25,154 nucleotides of DNA from Nemertoderma westbladi (lineage: Eukaryota; Xenacoelomorpha; Nemertodermatida; Nemertodermatidae): assembly GCA_032718475.1 (NCBI GenBank), contig JAUCBJ010009075.1:9887-35040 (forward strand), read 5' to 3'. Of this stretch, positions 1 to 12,085 are shown one piece after another; positions within the stretch are counted from its first letter, which is position 1; every line of letters starts with the position of its first letter. Below the pieces are notes generated by a model. The model saw only the letters and a program-made list of their open reading frames with translations, did no database searches and was not told the DNA's origin. The position numbers and the translations under genes are program-made.

Positions 1-3000
1 AGGCTCTCCATTCTCCCCAATATTGGTTTTAGTTAAGAGGCTCTCCATTCTCCCCAATATTGGTTTTAGTTAAGAGGCTCTCCATTCTCCCCAATATTGG
101 TTTTAGTTAAGAGGCTCTCCATTCTCCCCAATATTGGTTTTAGTTAAGAGGCTCTCCATTCTCCCCAATATTGGTTTTAGTTAAGAGGCTCTCCATTCTC
201 CCCAATATTGGTTTAGTTAAGAGGCTCTCCATTCTCCCCAATATTGGTTTTAGTTAAGAGGCTCTCCATTCTCCCCAATATTGGTTTTAGTTAAGAGGCT
301 CTCCATTCTCCCCAATATTGGTTTTAGTTAAGAGGCTCTCCATTCTCCCCAATATTGGTTTTAGTTAAGAGGCTCTCCATTCTCCCCAATATTGGTTTTA
401 GTTAAGAGGCTCTCCATTCTCCCCAATATTGGTTTTAGTTAAGAGGCTCTCCATTCTCCCCAATATTGGTTTTAGTTAAGAGGCTCTCCATTCTCCCCAA
501 TATTGGTTTTAGTTAAGAGGCTCTCCATTCTCCCCAATATTGGTTTTAGTTAAGAGGCTCTCCATTCTCCCCAATATTGGTTTTAGTTAAGAGGCTCTCC
601 ATTCTCCCCAATATTGGTTTTAGTTAAGAGGCTCTCCATTCTCCCCAATATTGGTTTTAGTTAAGAGGCTCTCCATTCTCCCCAATATTGGTTTTAGTTA
701 AGAGGCTCTCCATTCTCCCCAATATTGGTTTTAGTTAAGAGGCTCTCCATTCTCCCCAATATTGGTTTTAGTTAAGAGGCTCTCCATTCTCCCCAATATT
801 GGTTTTAGTTAAGAGGCTCTCCATTCTCCCCAATATTGGTTTTAGTTAAGAGGCTCTCCATTCTCCCCAATATTGGTTTTAGTTAAGAGGCTCTCCATTC
901 TCCCCAATATTGGTTTTAGTTAAGAGGCTCTCCATTCTCCCCAATATTGGTTTTAGTTAAGAGGCTCTCCATTCTCCCCAATATTGGTTTTAGTTAAGAG
1001 GCTCTCCATTCTCCCCAATATTGGTTTTAGTTAAGAGGCTCTCCATTCTCCCCAATATTGGTTTTAGTTAAGAGGCTCTCCATTCTCCCCAATATTGGTT
1101 TTAGTTAAGAGGCTCTCCATTCTCCCCAATATTGGTTTTAGTTAAGAGGCTCTCCATTCTCCCCAATATTGGTTTTAGTTAAGAGGCTCTCCATTCTCCC
1201 CAATATTGGTTTTAGTTAAGAGGCTCTCCATTCTCCCCAATATTGGTTTTAGTTAAGAGGCTCTCCATTCTCCCCAATATTGGTTTTAGTTAAGAGGCTC
1301 TCCATTCTCCCCAATATTGGTTTTAGTTAAGAGGCTCTCCATTCTCCCCAATATTGGTTTTAGTTAAGAGGCTCTCCATTCTCCCCAATATTGGTTTTAG
1401 TTAAGAGGCTCTCCATTCTCCCCAATATTGGTTTTAGTTAAGAGGCTCTCCATTCTCCCCAATATTGGTTTTAGTTAAGAGGCTCTCCATTCTCCCCAAT
1501 ATTGGTTTTAGTTAAGAGGCTCTCCATTCTCCCCAATATTGGTTTTAGTTAAGAGGCTCTCCATTCTCCCCAATATTGGTTTTAGTTAAGAGGCTCTCCA
1601 TTCTCCCCAATATTGGTTTTAGTTAAGAGGCTCTCCATTCTCCCCAATATTGGTTTTAGTTAAGAGGCTCTCCATTCTCCCCAATATTGGTTTTAGTTAA
1701 GAGGCTCTCCATTCTCCCCAATATTGGTTTTAGTTAAGAGGCTCTCCATTCTCCCCAATATTGGTTTTAGTTAAGAGGCTCTCCATTCTCCCCAATATTG
1801 GTTTTAGTTAAGAGGCTCTCCATTCTCCCCAATATTGGTTTTAGTTAAGAGGCTCTCCATTCTCCCCAATATTGGTTTTAGTTAAGAGGCTCTCCATTCT
1901 CCCCAATATTGGTTTTAGTTAAGAGGCTCTCCATTCTCCCCAATATTGGTTTTAGTTAAGAGGCTCTCCATTCTCCCCAATATTGGTTTTAGTTAAGAGG
2001 CTCTCCATTCTCCCCAATATTGGTTTTAGTTAAGAGGCTCTCCATTCTCCCCAATATTGGTTTTAGTTAAGAGGCTCTCCATTCTCCCCAATATTGGTTT
2101 TAGTTAAGAGGCTCTCCATTCTCCCCAATATTGGTTTTAGTTAAGAGGCTCTCCATTCTCCCCAATATTGGTTTTAGTTAAGAGGCTCTCCATTCTCCCC
2201 AATATTGGTTTTAGTTAAGAGGCTCTCCATTCTCCCCAATATTGGTTTTAGTTAAGAGGCTCTCCATTCTCCCCAATATTGGTTTTAGTTAAGAGGCTCT
2301 CCATTCTCCCCAATATTGGTTTTAGTTAAGAGGCTCTCCATTCTCCCCAATATTGGTTTTAGTTAAGAGGCTCTCCATTCTCCCCAATATTGGTTTTAGT
2401 TAAGAGGCTCTCCATTCTCCCCAATATTGGTTTTAGTTAAGAGGCTCTCCATTCTCCCCAATATTGGTTTTAGTTAAGAGGCTCTCCATTCTCCCCAATA
2501 TTGGTTTTAGTTAAGAGGCTCTCCATTCTCCCCAATATTGGTTTTAGTTAAGAGGCTCTCCATTCTCCCCAATATTGGTTTTAGTTAAGAGGCTCTCCAT
2601 TCTCCCCAATATTGGTTTTAGTTAAGAGGCTCTCCATTCTCCCCAATATTGGTTTTAGTTAAGAGGCTCTCCATTCTCCCCAATATTGGTTTTAGTTAAG
2701 AGGCTCTCCATTCTCCCCAATATTGGTTTTAGTTAAGAGGCTCTCCATTCTCCCCAATATTGGTTTTAGTTAAGAGGCTCTCCATTCTCCCCAATATTGG
2801 TTTTAGTTAAGAGGCTCTCCATTCTCCCCAATATTGGTTTTAGTTAAGAGGCTCTCCATTCTCCCCAATATTGGTTTTAGTTAAGAGGCTCTCCATTCTC
2901 CCCAATATTGGTTTTAGTTAAGAGGCTCTCCATTCTCCCCAATATTGGTTTTAGTTAAGAGGCTCTCCATTCTCCCCAATATTGGTTTTAGTTAAGAGGC

Positions 3001-6000
3001 TCTCCATTCTCCCCAATATTGGTTTTAGTTAAGAGGCTCTCCATTCTCCCCAATATTGGTTTTAGTTAAGAGGCTCTCCATTCTCCCCAATATTGGTTTT
3101 AGTTAAGAGGCTCTCCATTCTCCCCAATATTGGTTTTAGTTAAGAGGCTCTCCATTCTCCCCAATATTGGTTTTAGTTAAGAGGCTCTCCATTCTCCCCA
3201 ATATTGGTTTTAGTTAAGAGGCTCTCCATTCTCCCCAATATTGGTTTTAGTTAAGAGGCTCTCCATTCTCCCCAATATTGGTTTTAGTTAAGAGGCTCTC
3301 CATTCTCCCCAATATTGGTTTTAGTTAAGAGGCTCTCCATTCTCCCCAATATTGGTTTTAGTTAAGAGGCTCTCCATTCTCCCCAATATTGGTTTTAGTT
3401 AAGAGGCTCTCCATTCTCCCCAATATTGGTTTTAGTTAAGAGGCTCTCCATTCTCCCCAATATTGGTTTTAGTTAAGAGGCTCTCCATTCTCCCCAATAT
3501 TGGTTTTAGTTAAGAGGCTCTCCATTCTCCCCAATATTGGTTTTAGTTAAGAGGCTCTCCATTCTCCCCAATATTGGTTTTAGTTAAGAGGCTCTCCATT
3601 CTCCCCAATATTGGTTTTAGTTAAGAGGCTCTCCATTCTCCCCAATATTGGTTTTAGTTAAGAGGCTCTCCATTCTCCCCAATATTGGTTTTAGTTAAGA
3701 GGCTCTCCATTCTCCCCAATATTGGTTTTAGTTAAGAGGCTCTCCATTCTCCCCAATATTGGTTTTAGTTAAGAGGCTCTCCATTCTCCCCAATATTGGT
3801 TTTAGTTAAGAGGCTCTCCATTCTCCCCAATATTGGTTTTAGTTAAGAGGCTCTCCATTCTCCCCAATATTGGTTTTAGTTAAGAGGCTCTCCATTCTCC
3901 CCAATATTGGTTTTAGTTAAGAGGCTCTCCATTCTCCCCAATATTGGTTTTAGTTAAGAGGCTCTCCATTCTCCCCAATATTGGTTTTAGTTAAGAGGCT
4001 CTCCATTCTCCCCAATATTGGTTTTAGTTAAGAGGCTCTCCATTCTCCCCAATATTGGTTTTAGTTAAGAGGCTCTCCATTCTCCCCAATATTGGTTTTA
4101 GTTAAGAGGCTCTCCATTCTCCCCAATATTGGTTTTAGTTAAGAGGCTCTCCATTCTCCCCAATATTGGTTTTAGTTAAGAGGCTCTCCATTCTCCCCAA
4201 TATTGGTTTTAGTTAAGAGGCTCTCCATTCTCCCCAATATTGGTTTAGTTAAGAGGCTCTCCATTCTCCCCAATATTGGTTTTAGTTAAGAGGCTCTCCA
4301 TTCTCCCCAATATTGGTTTTAGTTAAGAGGCTCTCCATTCTCCCCAATATTGGTTTTAGTTAAGAGGCTCTCCATTCTCCCCAATATTGGTTTTAGTTAA
4401 GAGGCTCTCCATTCTCCCCAATATTGGTTTTAGTTAAGAGGCTCTCCATTCTCCCCAATATTGGTTTTAGTTAAGAGGCTCTCCATTCTCCCCAATATTG
4501 GTTTTAGTTAAGAGGCTCTCCATTCTCCCCAATATTGGTTTTAGTTAAGAGGCTCTCCATTCTCCCCAATATTGGTTTTAGTTAAGAGGCTCTCCATTCT
4601 CCCCAATATTGGTTTTAGTTAAGAGGCTCTCCATTCTCCCCAATATTGGTTTTAGTTAAGAGGCTCTCCATTCTCCCCAATATTGGTTTTAGTTAAGAGG
4701 CTCTCCATTCTCCCCAATATTGGTTTTAGTTAAGAGGCTCTCCATTCTCCCCAATATTGGTTTTAGTTAAGAGGCTCTCCATTCTCCCCAATATTGGTTT
4801 TAGTTAAGAGGCTCTCCATTCTCCCCAATATTGGTTTTAGTTAAGAGGCTCTCCATTCTCCCCAATATTGGTTTTAGTTAAGAGGCTCTCCATTCTCCCC
4901 AATATTGGTTTTAGTTAAGAGGCTCTCCATTCTCCCCAATATTGGTTTAGTTAAGAGGCTCTCCATTCTCCCCAATATTGGTTTTAGTTAAGAGGCTCTC
5001 CATTCTCCCCAATATTGGTTTTAGTTAAGAGGCTCTCCATTCTCCCCAATATTGGTTTTAGTTAAGAGGCTCTCCATTCTCCCCAATATTGGTTTTAGTT
5101 AAGAGGCTCTCCATTCTCCCCAATATTGGTTTTAGTTAAGAGGCTCTCCATTCTCCCCAATATTGGTTTTAGTTAAGAGGCTCTCCATTCTCCCCAATAT
5201 TGGTTTTAGTTAAGAGGCTCTCCATTCTCCCCAATATTGGTTTTAGTTAAGAGGCTCTCCATTCTCCCCAATATTGGTTTTAGTTAAGAGGCTCTCCATT
5301 CTCCCCAATATTGGTTTTAGTTAAGAGGCTCTCCATTCTCCCCAATATTGGTTTTAGTTAAGAGGCTCTCCATTCTCCCCAATATTGGTTTTAGTTAAGA
5401 GGCTCTCCATTCTCCCCAATATTGGTTTTAGTTAAGAGGCTCTCCATTCTCCCCAATATTGGTTTTAGTTAAGAGGCTCTCCATTCTCCCCAATATTGGT
5501 TTTAGTTAAGAGGCTCTCCATTCTCCCCAATATTGGTTTTAGTTAAGAGGCTCTCCATTCTCCCCAATATTGGTTTTAGTTAAGAGGCTCTCCATTCTCC
5601 CCAATATTGGTTTTAGTTAAGAGGCTCTCCATTCTCCCCAATATTGGTTTTAGTTAAGAGGCTCTCCATTCTCCCCAATATTGGTTTTAGTTAAGAGGCT
5701 CTCCATTCTCCCCAATATTGGTTTTAGTTAAGAGGCTCTCCATTCTCCCCAATATTGGTTTTAGTTAAGAGGCTCTCCATTCTCCCCAATATTGGTTTTA
5801 GTTAAGAGGCTCTCCATTCTCCCCAATATTGGTTTTAGTTAAGAGGCTCTCCATTCTCCCCAATATTGGTTTTAGTTAAGAGGCTCTCCATTCTCCCCAA
5901 TATTGGTTTTAGTTAAGAGGCTCTCCATTCTCCCCAATATTGGTTTTAGTTAAGAGGCTCTCCATTCTCCCCAATATTGGTTTTAGTTAAGAGGCTCTCC

Positions 6001-9000
6001 ATTCTCCCCAATATTGGTTTTAGTTAAGAGGCTCTCCATTCTCCCCAATATTGGTTTTAGTTAAGAGGCTCTCCATTCTCCCCAATATTGGTTTTAGTTA
6101 AGAGGCTCTCCATTCTCCCCAATATTGGTTTTAGTTAAGAGGCTCTCCATTCTCCCCAATATTGGTTTTAGTTAAGAGGCTCTCCATTCTCCCCAATATT
6201 GGTTTTAGTTAAGAGGCTCTCCATTCTCCCCAATATTGGTTTTAGTTAAGAGGCTCTCCATTCTCCCCAATATTGGTTTTAGTTAAGAGGCTCTCCATTC
6301 TCCCCAATATTGGTTTTAGTTAAGAGGCTCTCCATTCTCCCCAATATTGGTTTTAGTTAAGAGGCTCTCCATTCTCCCCAATATTGGTTTTAGTTAAGAG
6401 GCTCTCCATTCTCCCCAATATTGGTTTTAGTTAAGAGGCTCTCCATTCTCCCCAATATTGGTTTTAGTTAAGAGGCTCTCCATTCTCCCCAATATTGGTT
6501 TTAGTTAAGAGGCTCTCCATTCTCCCCAATATTGGTTTTAGTTAAGAGGCTCTCCATTCTCCCCAATATTGGTTTTAGTTAAGAGGCTCTCCATTCTCCC
6601 CAATATTGGTTTTAGTTAAGAGGCTCTCCATTCTCCCCAATATTGGTTTTAGTTAAGAGGCTCTCCATTCTCCCCAATATTGGTTTTAGTTAAGAGGCTC
6701 TCCATTCTCCCCAATATTGGTTTTAGTTAAGAGGCTCTCCATTCTCCCCAATATTGGTTTTAGTTAAGAGGCTCTCCATTCTCCCCAATATTGGTTTTAG
6801 TTAAGAGGCTCTCCATTCTCCCCAATATTGGTTTTAGTTAAGAGGCTCTCCATTCTCCCCAATATTGGTTTTAGTTAAGAGGCTCTCCATTCTCCCCAAT
6901 ATTGGTTTTAGTTAAGAGGCTCTCCATTCTCCCCAATATTGGTTTTAGTTAAGAGGCTCTCCATTCTCCCCAATATTGGTTTTAGTTAAGAGGCTCTCCA
7001 TTCTCCCCAATATTGGTTTTAGTTAAGAGGCTCTCCATTCTCCCCAATATTGGTTTTAGTTAAGAGGCTCTCCATTCTCCCCAATATTGGTTTTAGTTAA
7101 GAGGCTCTCCATTCTCCCCAATATTGGTTTAGTTAAGAGGCTCTCCATTCTCCCCAATATTGGTTTTAGTTAAGAGGCTCTCCATTCTCCCCAATATTGG
7201 TTTAGTTAAGAGGCTCTCCATTCTCCCCAATATTGGTTTTAGTTAAGAGGCTCTCCATTCTCCCCAATATTGGTTTTAGTTAAGAGGCTCTCCATTCTCC
7301 CCAATATTGGTTTTAGTTAAGAGGCTCTCCATTCTCCCCAATATTGGTTTTAGTTAAGAGGCTCTCCATTCTCCCCAATATTGGTTTTAGTTAAGAGGCT
7401 CTCCATTCTCCCCAATATTGGTTTTAGTTAAGAGGCTCTCCATTCTCCCCAATATTGGTTTAGTTAAGAGGCTCTCCATTCTCCCCAATATTGGTTTTAG
7501 TTAAGAGGCTCTCCATTCTCCCCAATATTGGTTTTAGTTAAGAGGCTCTCCATTCTCCCCAATATTGGTTTTAGTTAAGAGGCTCTCCATTCTCCCCAAT
7601 ATTGGTTTTAGTTAAGAGGCTCTCCATTCTCCCCAATATTGGTTTTAGTTAAGAGGCTCTCCATTCTCCCCAATATTGGTTTTAGTTAAGAGGCTCTCCA
7701 TTCTCCCCAATATTGGTTTTAGTTAAGAGGCTCTCCATTCTCCCCAATATTGGTTTTAGTTAAGAGGCTCTCCATTCTCCCCAATATTGGTTTTAGTTAA
7801 GAGGCTCTCCATTCTCCCCAATATTGGTTTTAGTTAAGAGGCTCTCCATTCTCCCCAATATTGGTTTTAGTTAAGAGGCTCTCCATTCTCCCCAATATTG
7901 GTTTTAGTTAAGAGGCTCTCCATTCTCCCCAATATTGGTTTTAGTTAAGAGGCTCTCCATTCTCCCCAATATTGGTTTTAGTTAAGAGGCTCTCCATTCT
8001 CCCCAATATTGGTTTTAGTTAAGAGGCTCTCCATTCTCCCCAATATTGGTTTTAGTTAAGAGGCTCTCCATTCTCCCCAATATTGGTTTTAGTTAAGAGG
8101 CTCTCCATTCTCCCCAATATTGGTTTTAGTTAAGAGGCTCTCCATTCTCCCCAATATTGGTTTTAGTTAAGAGGCTCTCCATTCTCCCCAATATTGGTTT
8201 TAGTTAAGAGGCTCTCCATTCTCCCCAATATTGGTTTTAGTTAAGAGGCTCTCCATTCTCCCCAATATTGGTTTTAGTTAAGAGGCTCTCCATTCTCCCC
8301 AATATTGGTTTTAGTTAAGAGGCTCTCCATTCTCCCCAATATTGGTTTAGTTAAGAGGCTCTCCATTCTCCCCAATATTGGTTTTAGTTAAGAGGCTCTC
8401 CATTCTCCCCAATATTGGTTTTAGTTAAGAGGCTCTCCATTCTCCCCAATATTGGTTTTAGTTAAGAGGCTCTCCATTCTCCCCAATATTGGTTTTAGTT
8501 AAGAGGCTCTCCATTCTCCCCAATATTGGTTTTAGTTAAGAGGCTCTCCATTCTCCCCAATATTGGTTTTAGTTAAGAGGCTCTCCATTCTCCCCAATAT
8601 TGGTTTTAGTTAAGAGGCTCTCCATTCTCCCCAATATTGGTTTTAGTTAAGAGGCTCTCCATTCTCCCCAATATTGGTTTTAGTTAAGAGGCTCTCCATT
8701 CTCCCCAATATTGGTTTTAGTTAAGAGGCTCTCCATTCTCCCCAATATTGGTTTAGTTAAGAGGCTCTCCATTCTCCCCAATATTGGTTTTAGTTAAGAG
8801 GCTCTCCATTCTCCCCAATATTGGTTTTAGTTAAGAGGCTCTCCATTCTCCCCAATATTGGTTTTAGTTAAGAGGCTCTCCATTCTCCCCAATATTGGTT
8901 TTAGTTAAGAGGCTCTCCATTCTCCCCAATATTGGTTTTAGTTAAGAGGCTCTCCATTCTCCCCAATATTGGTTTTAGTTAAGAGGCTCTCCATTCTCCC

Positions 9001-11199
9001 CAATATTGGTTTTAGTTAAGAGGCTCTCCATTCTCCCCAATATTGGTTTTAGTTAAGAGGCTCTCCATTCTCCCCAATATTGGTTTTAGTTAAGAGGCTC
9101 TCCATTCTCCCCAATATTGGTTTTAGTTAAGAGGCTCTCCATTCTCCCCAATATTGGTTTAGTTAAGAGGCTCTCCATTCTCCCCAATATTGGTTTTAGT
9201 TAAGAGGCTCTCCATTCTCCCCAATATTGGTTTTAGTTAAGAGGCTCTCCATTCTCCCCAATATTGGTTTTAGTTAAGAGGCTCTCCATTCTCCCCAATA
9301 TTGGTTTTAGTTAAGAGGCTCTCCATTCTCCCCAATATTGGTTTTAGTTAAGAGGCTCTCCATTCTCCCCAATATTGGTTTTAGTTAAGAGGCTCTCCAT
9401 TCTCCCCAATATTGGTTTTAGTTAAGAGGCTCTCCATTCTCCCCAATATTGGTTTTAGTTAAGAGGCTCTCCATTCTCCCCAATATTGGTTTTAGTTAAG
9501 AGGCTCTCCATTCTCCCCAATATTGGTTTTAGTTAAGAGGCTCTCCATTCTCCCCAATATTGGTTTTAGTTAAGAGGCTCTCCATTCTCCCCAATATTGG
9601 TTTTAGTTAAGAGGCTCTCCATTCTCCCCAATATTGGTTTTAGTTAAGAGGCTCTCCATTCTCCCCAATATTGGTTTTAGTTAAGAGGCTCTCCATTCTC
9701 CCCAATATTGGTTTTAGTTAAGAGGCTCTCCATTCTCCCCAATATTGGTTTTAGTTAAGAGGCTCTCCATTCTCCCCAATATTGGTTTTAGTTAAGAGGC
9801 TCTCCATTCTCCCCAATATTGGTTTTAGTTAAGAGGCTCTCCATTCTCCCCAATATTGGTTTTAGTTAAGAGGCTCTCCATTCTCCCCAATATTGGTTTT
9901 AGTTAAGAGGCTCTCCATTCTCCCCAATATTGGTTTTAGTTAAGAGGCTCTCCATTCTCCCCAATATTGGTTTTAGTTAAGAGGCTCTCCATTCTCCCCA
10001 ATATTGGTTTAGTTAAGAGGCTCTCCATTCTCCCCAATATTGGTTTTAGTTAAGAGGCTCTCCATTCTCCCCAATATTGGTTTAGTTAAGAGGCTCTCCA
10101 TTCTCCCCAATATTGGTTTTAGTTAAGAGGCTCTCCATTCTCCCCAATATTGGTTTTAGTTAAGAGGCTCTCCATTCTCCCCAATATTGGTTTTAGTTAA
10201 GAGGCTCTCCATTCTCCCCAATATTGGTTTTAGTTAAGAGGCTCTCCATTCTCCCCAATATTGGTTTTAGTTAAGAGGCTCTCCATTCTCCCCAATATTG
10301 GTTTTAGTTAAGAGGCTCTCCATCTCCCCAATGGTTGTTAGAGGCTCCATCTCCCAATATTGGTTTAGTTAAGAGGCTCTCCATTCTCCCCAATATTGGT
10401 TTTAGTTAAGAGGCTCTCCATTCTCCCCAATATTGGTTTTACAGTAGTTAAGAGGCTCTCCATTCTCCCCAATATTGGTTTTAGTTAAGAGGCTCTCCAT
10501 TTTCCCCAATATTGGTTTTAGTTAAGAGGCTCTCCATTCTCCCCAATATTGGTTTTAGTTAAGAGGCTCTCCATTCTCCCCAATATTGGTTTAGTTAAGA
10601 GGCTCTCCATTCTCCCCAATATTGGTTTAGTTAAGAGGCTCTCCATTCTCCCCAATATTGGTTTTAGTTAAGAGGCTCTCCATTCTCCCCAATATTGGTT
10701 TTAGTTAAGAGGCTCTCCATTCTCCCCAATATTGGTTTTAGTTAAGAGGCTCTCCATTCTCCCCAATATTGGTTTTAGTTAAGAGGCTCTCCATTCTCCC
10801 CAATATTGGTTTAGTTAAGAGGCTCTCCATTCTCCCCAATATTGGTTTAGTTAAGAGGCTCTCCATTCTCCCCAATATTGGTTTTAGTTAAGAGGCTCTC
10901 CATTCTCCCCAATATTGGTTTTAGTTAAGAGGCTCTCCATTCTCCCCAATATTGGTTTAGTTAAGAGGCTCTCCATTCTCCCCAATATTGGTTTTAGTTA
11001 AGAGGCTCTCCATTCTCCCCAATATTGGTTTAGTTAAGAGGCTCTCCATTCTCCCCAATATTGGTTTTAGTTAAGAGGCTCTCCATTCTCCCCAATATTG
11101 GTTTAGTTAAGAGGATCTCCATTCTCCCCAATATTGGTTTAGTTAAGAGGCTCTCCATTCTCCCCAATATTGGTTTAGTTAAGAGGCTCCCCATTCTCC
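1..11199 (+). repeat. 37-bp satellite array, about 300 copies
   Basis: A head-to-tail tandem array fills the first 11.2 kb and runs off the left end of the window. The unit is 37 bp (for example 1-37): it begins AGGCTCTCCATTCTCC, goes on to the perfect palindrome CCAATATTGG, and ends TTTTAGTTAAG. Most copies are identical. A recurring variant loses one T of the TTTT run and is 36 bp long; I count about 21 of these, only three before position 7000. Damaged copies occur only near the right end: shortened units at about 10320-10370, a 4-base insertion near 10441, C to T near 10501, and point changes near 11115 and 11190. There are no spacers, so this is a satellite and not a CRISPR array. It has no coding potential, because the 37-bp period cycles through all frames and puts TAA in each. 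Array length in the assembly may be inexact. Confidence 0.98.
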
Positions 11200-11710
11200 T
11201 TCGGCCTTTAAAAAATATGCTTTTACTATTCCTCGATAATGGGAGTTAAAAAGTCGGACAAAAAATGTTACCTCCTTTTTGTAAAATAAATATATATTTT
11301 TTCAATATTGTCTTCACCCTAGACCCTATTGTCTTAACCTCGCTGGCGCTCGGTAAATATATTTCCTCGAGAATATTGAAAAATTTCTACCTTTTTTCCA
11401 TGTTATAATTAATTATTTTTCTACAATTACATCGATAGAAGTGAAAATGGTGTGAATATTCTCGTTTAGGTTCGTTCAGTGGGATCAAGTTTGCATCTCA
11501 CACACAAACATTCATTTGTAAATAGGAACGAAACGGTGACGTTTGGCCTCCCACACGCCGACACGTCTCTATTTGTGCTTTTCAGATCAAACCGTGTAGG
11601 TTGTCCAGTGGGGTCACGTTTGGTTTGCCAAACGCTGATGTCGTTTCTATGTCACATGACCCATGTCATCGACTTCCTGCCATCGCCACCCCATAGGTGC
11701 AGTAGCTCCG
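11200..11710. other. unique AT-rich spacer between satellite and promoter
   Basis: No gene is visible. An AT-rich stretch at 11205-11460 holds a 12-bp perfect inverted repeat, TTTTTCAATATT at 11298-11309 and its complement at 11372-11383. From about 11467 the DNA becomes less AT-rich and contains diverged direct repeats: CAGTGGGATCAAGTTTG (11477-11493) resembles CAGTGGGGTCACGTTTG (11606-11622), and the block from 11536 (GTGACGTTTGG) resembles the block from 11613 (GTCACGTTTGG), each about 40 bp. The only open frame here (11479-11751) is short, matches no family I know and overlaps the promoter motifs, so I do not call it a gene. Confidence 0.6.
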
Positions 11711-11790
11711 ACCAATCAGCATTCAGAGCGTTCCGATCCCGATTGGCATAATGTCTGGCTATAAAAGGGCCTGTTTTGTCACTTACCTCA
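11711..11790 (+). promoter_or_regulatory. candidate RNA polymerase II promoter (CCAAT, ATTGG, TATA)
   Basis: A CCAAT box lies at 11712-11716 (ACCAATCAGC), an inverted one (ATTGG) at 11742-11746, and a consensus TATA box TATAAAAGGG at 11760-11769. Order and spacing suit an animal polymerase II core promoter with two NF-Y-type sites. Transcription would be expected to start about 30 bp after the TATA box, near 11788-11793 (TCACCTT), giving a leader of about 180 nt before the ATG at 11969. Two 18-bp copies of CAGTAAATGTTTTTATA follow in that leader (11840-11875). The promoter could belong to a host gene or serve LINE A, which begins downstream on the same strand. The motifs are visible; their use is inference. 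Confidence 0.6.
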
Positions 11791-11839
11791 CCTTCTTGCA
11801 CCTTCACCCTCTGCTTGCGGAAGCACCTGTATTTTACAA

Positions 11840-11875
11840 CAGTAAATGTTTTTATAGCAGTAAATGTTTTTATAT
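11840..11875 (+). repeat. 18-bp direct duplication in leader
   Basis: Two adjacent copies of CAGTAAATGTTTTTATA plus one base stand at 11840-11857 and 11858-11875, followed by a partial third copy (TAATGTTTTTA). This is a small local duplication in the presumed 5' untranslated leader, with no known role. Confidence 0.8.
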
Positions 11876-11968
11876 TAATGTTTTTAGCGGCATTTTTATC
11901 TGTAAATAGTATTTCTGTATTTCAGCAATTTCTGTACTTAATTAATAATAAGTGATTCTGGTTAAATA

Positions 11969-12085
11969 ATGCATAGTTCCGGCATAGTTCACATCGATTT
12001 ATACTCGTTTTCATCTCGACTTCCCTTCCTATACAGTCCACTTCATCGAACTCTAACTTTGGTAAGACCCGAGGAACAGGTGCAG
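11969..12085 (+). other. possible start of an ORF (ATG at 11969) upstream of the G-free array
   Basis: An ATG at 11969 opens a frame of about 39 codons in ordinary sequence ([10 protein letters not shown]...RPEEQVQ) before it enters the pyrimidine array. The array has no stop in any plus frame, so the frame stays open to 13324 only trivially; the 451-codon length is not evidence for a Ser/Pro-rich protein. The true part could be the N-terminus of LINE A ORF1, because the sequence just after the array ([14 protein letters not shown]) reads like a coiled coil that EEQVQ could have led into. It is in a different frame from ORF1, so an indel in the array or a splice would be needed. GGTAAGA at 12061-12067 is a good splice-donor match. 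I do not recognise the protein. Confidence 0.25.

Noticed and set aside
1-11199. CRISPR array
   Set aside because: There are no spacers; units are joined directly and the context is eukaryotic.
11061-11249. 62-codon ORF with repeats of LVKRLSILPNIG
   Set aside because: It exists only because several 36-bp (multiple of three) satellite units are clustered at the array edge.
11479-11751. 90-codon ORF upstream of the TATA box
   Set aside because: Short, unrecognised, and it covers CCAAT-box promoter motifs.
11466-11800. Histone gene promoter
   Set aside because: CCAAT, TATA and an octamer-like TTTGCAT are reminiscent of histone H2B promoters, but no histone coding sequence follows.
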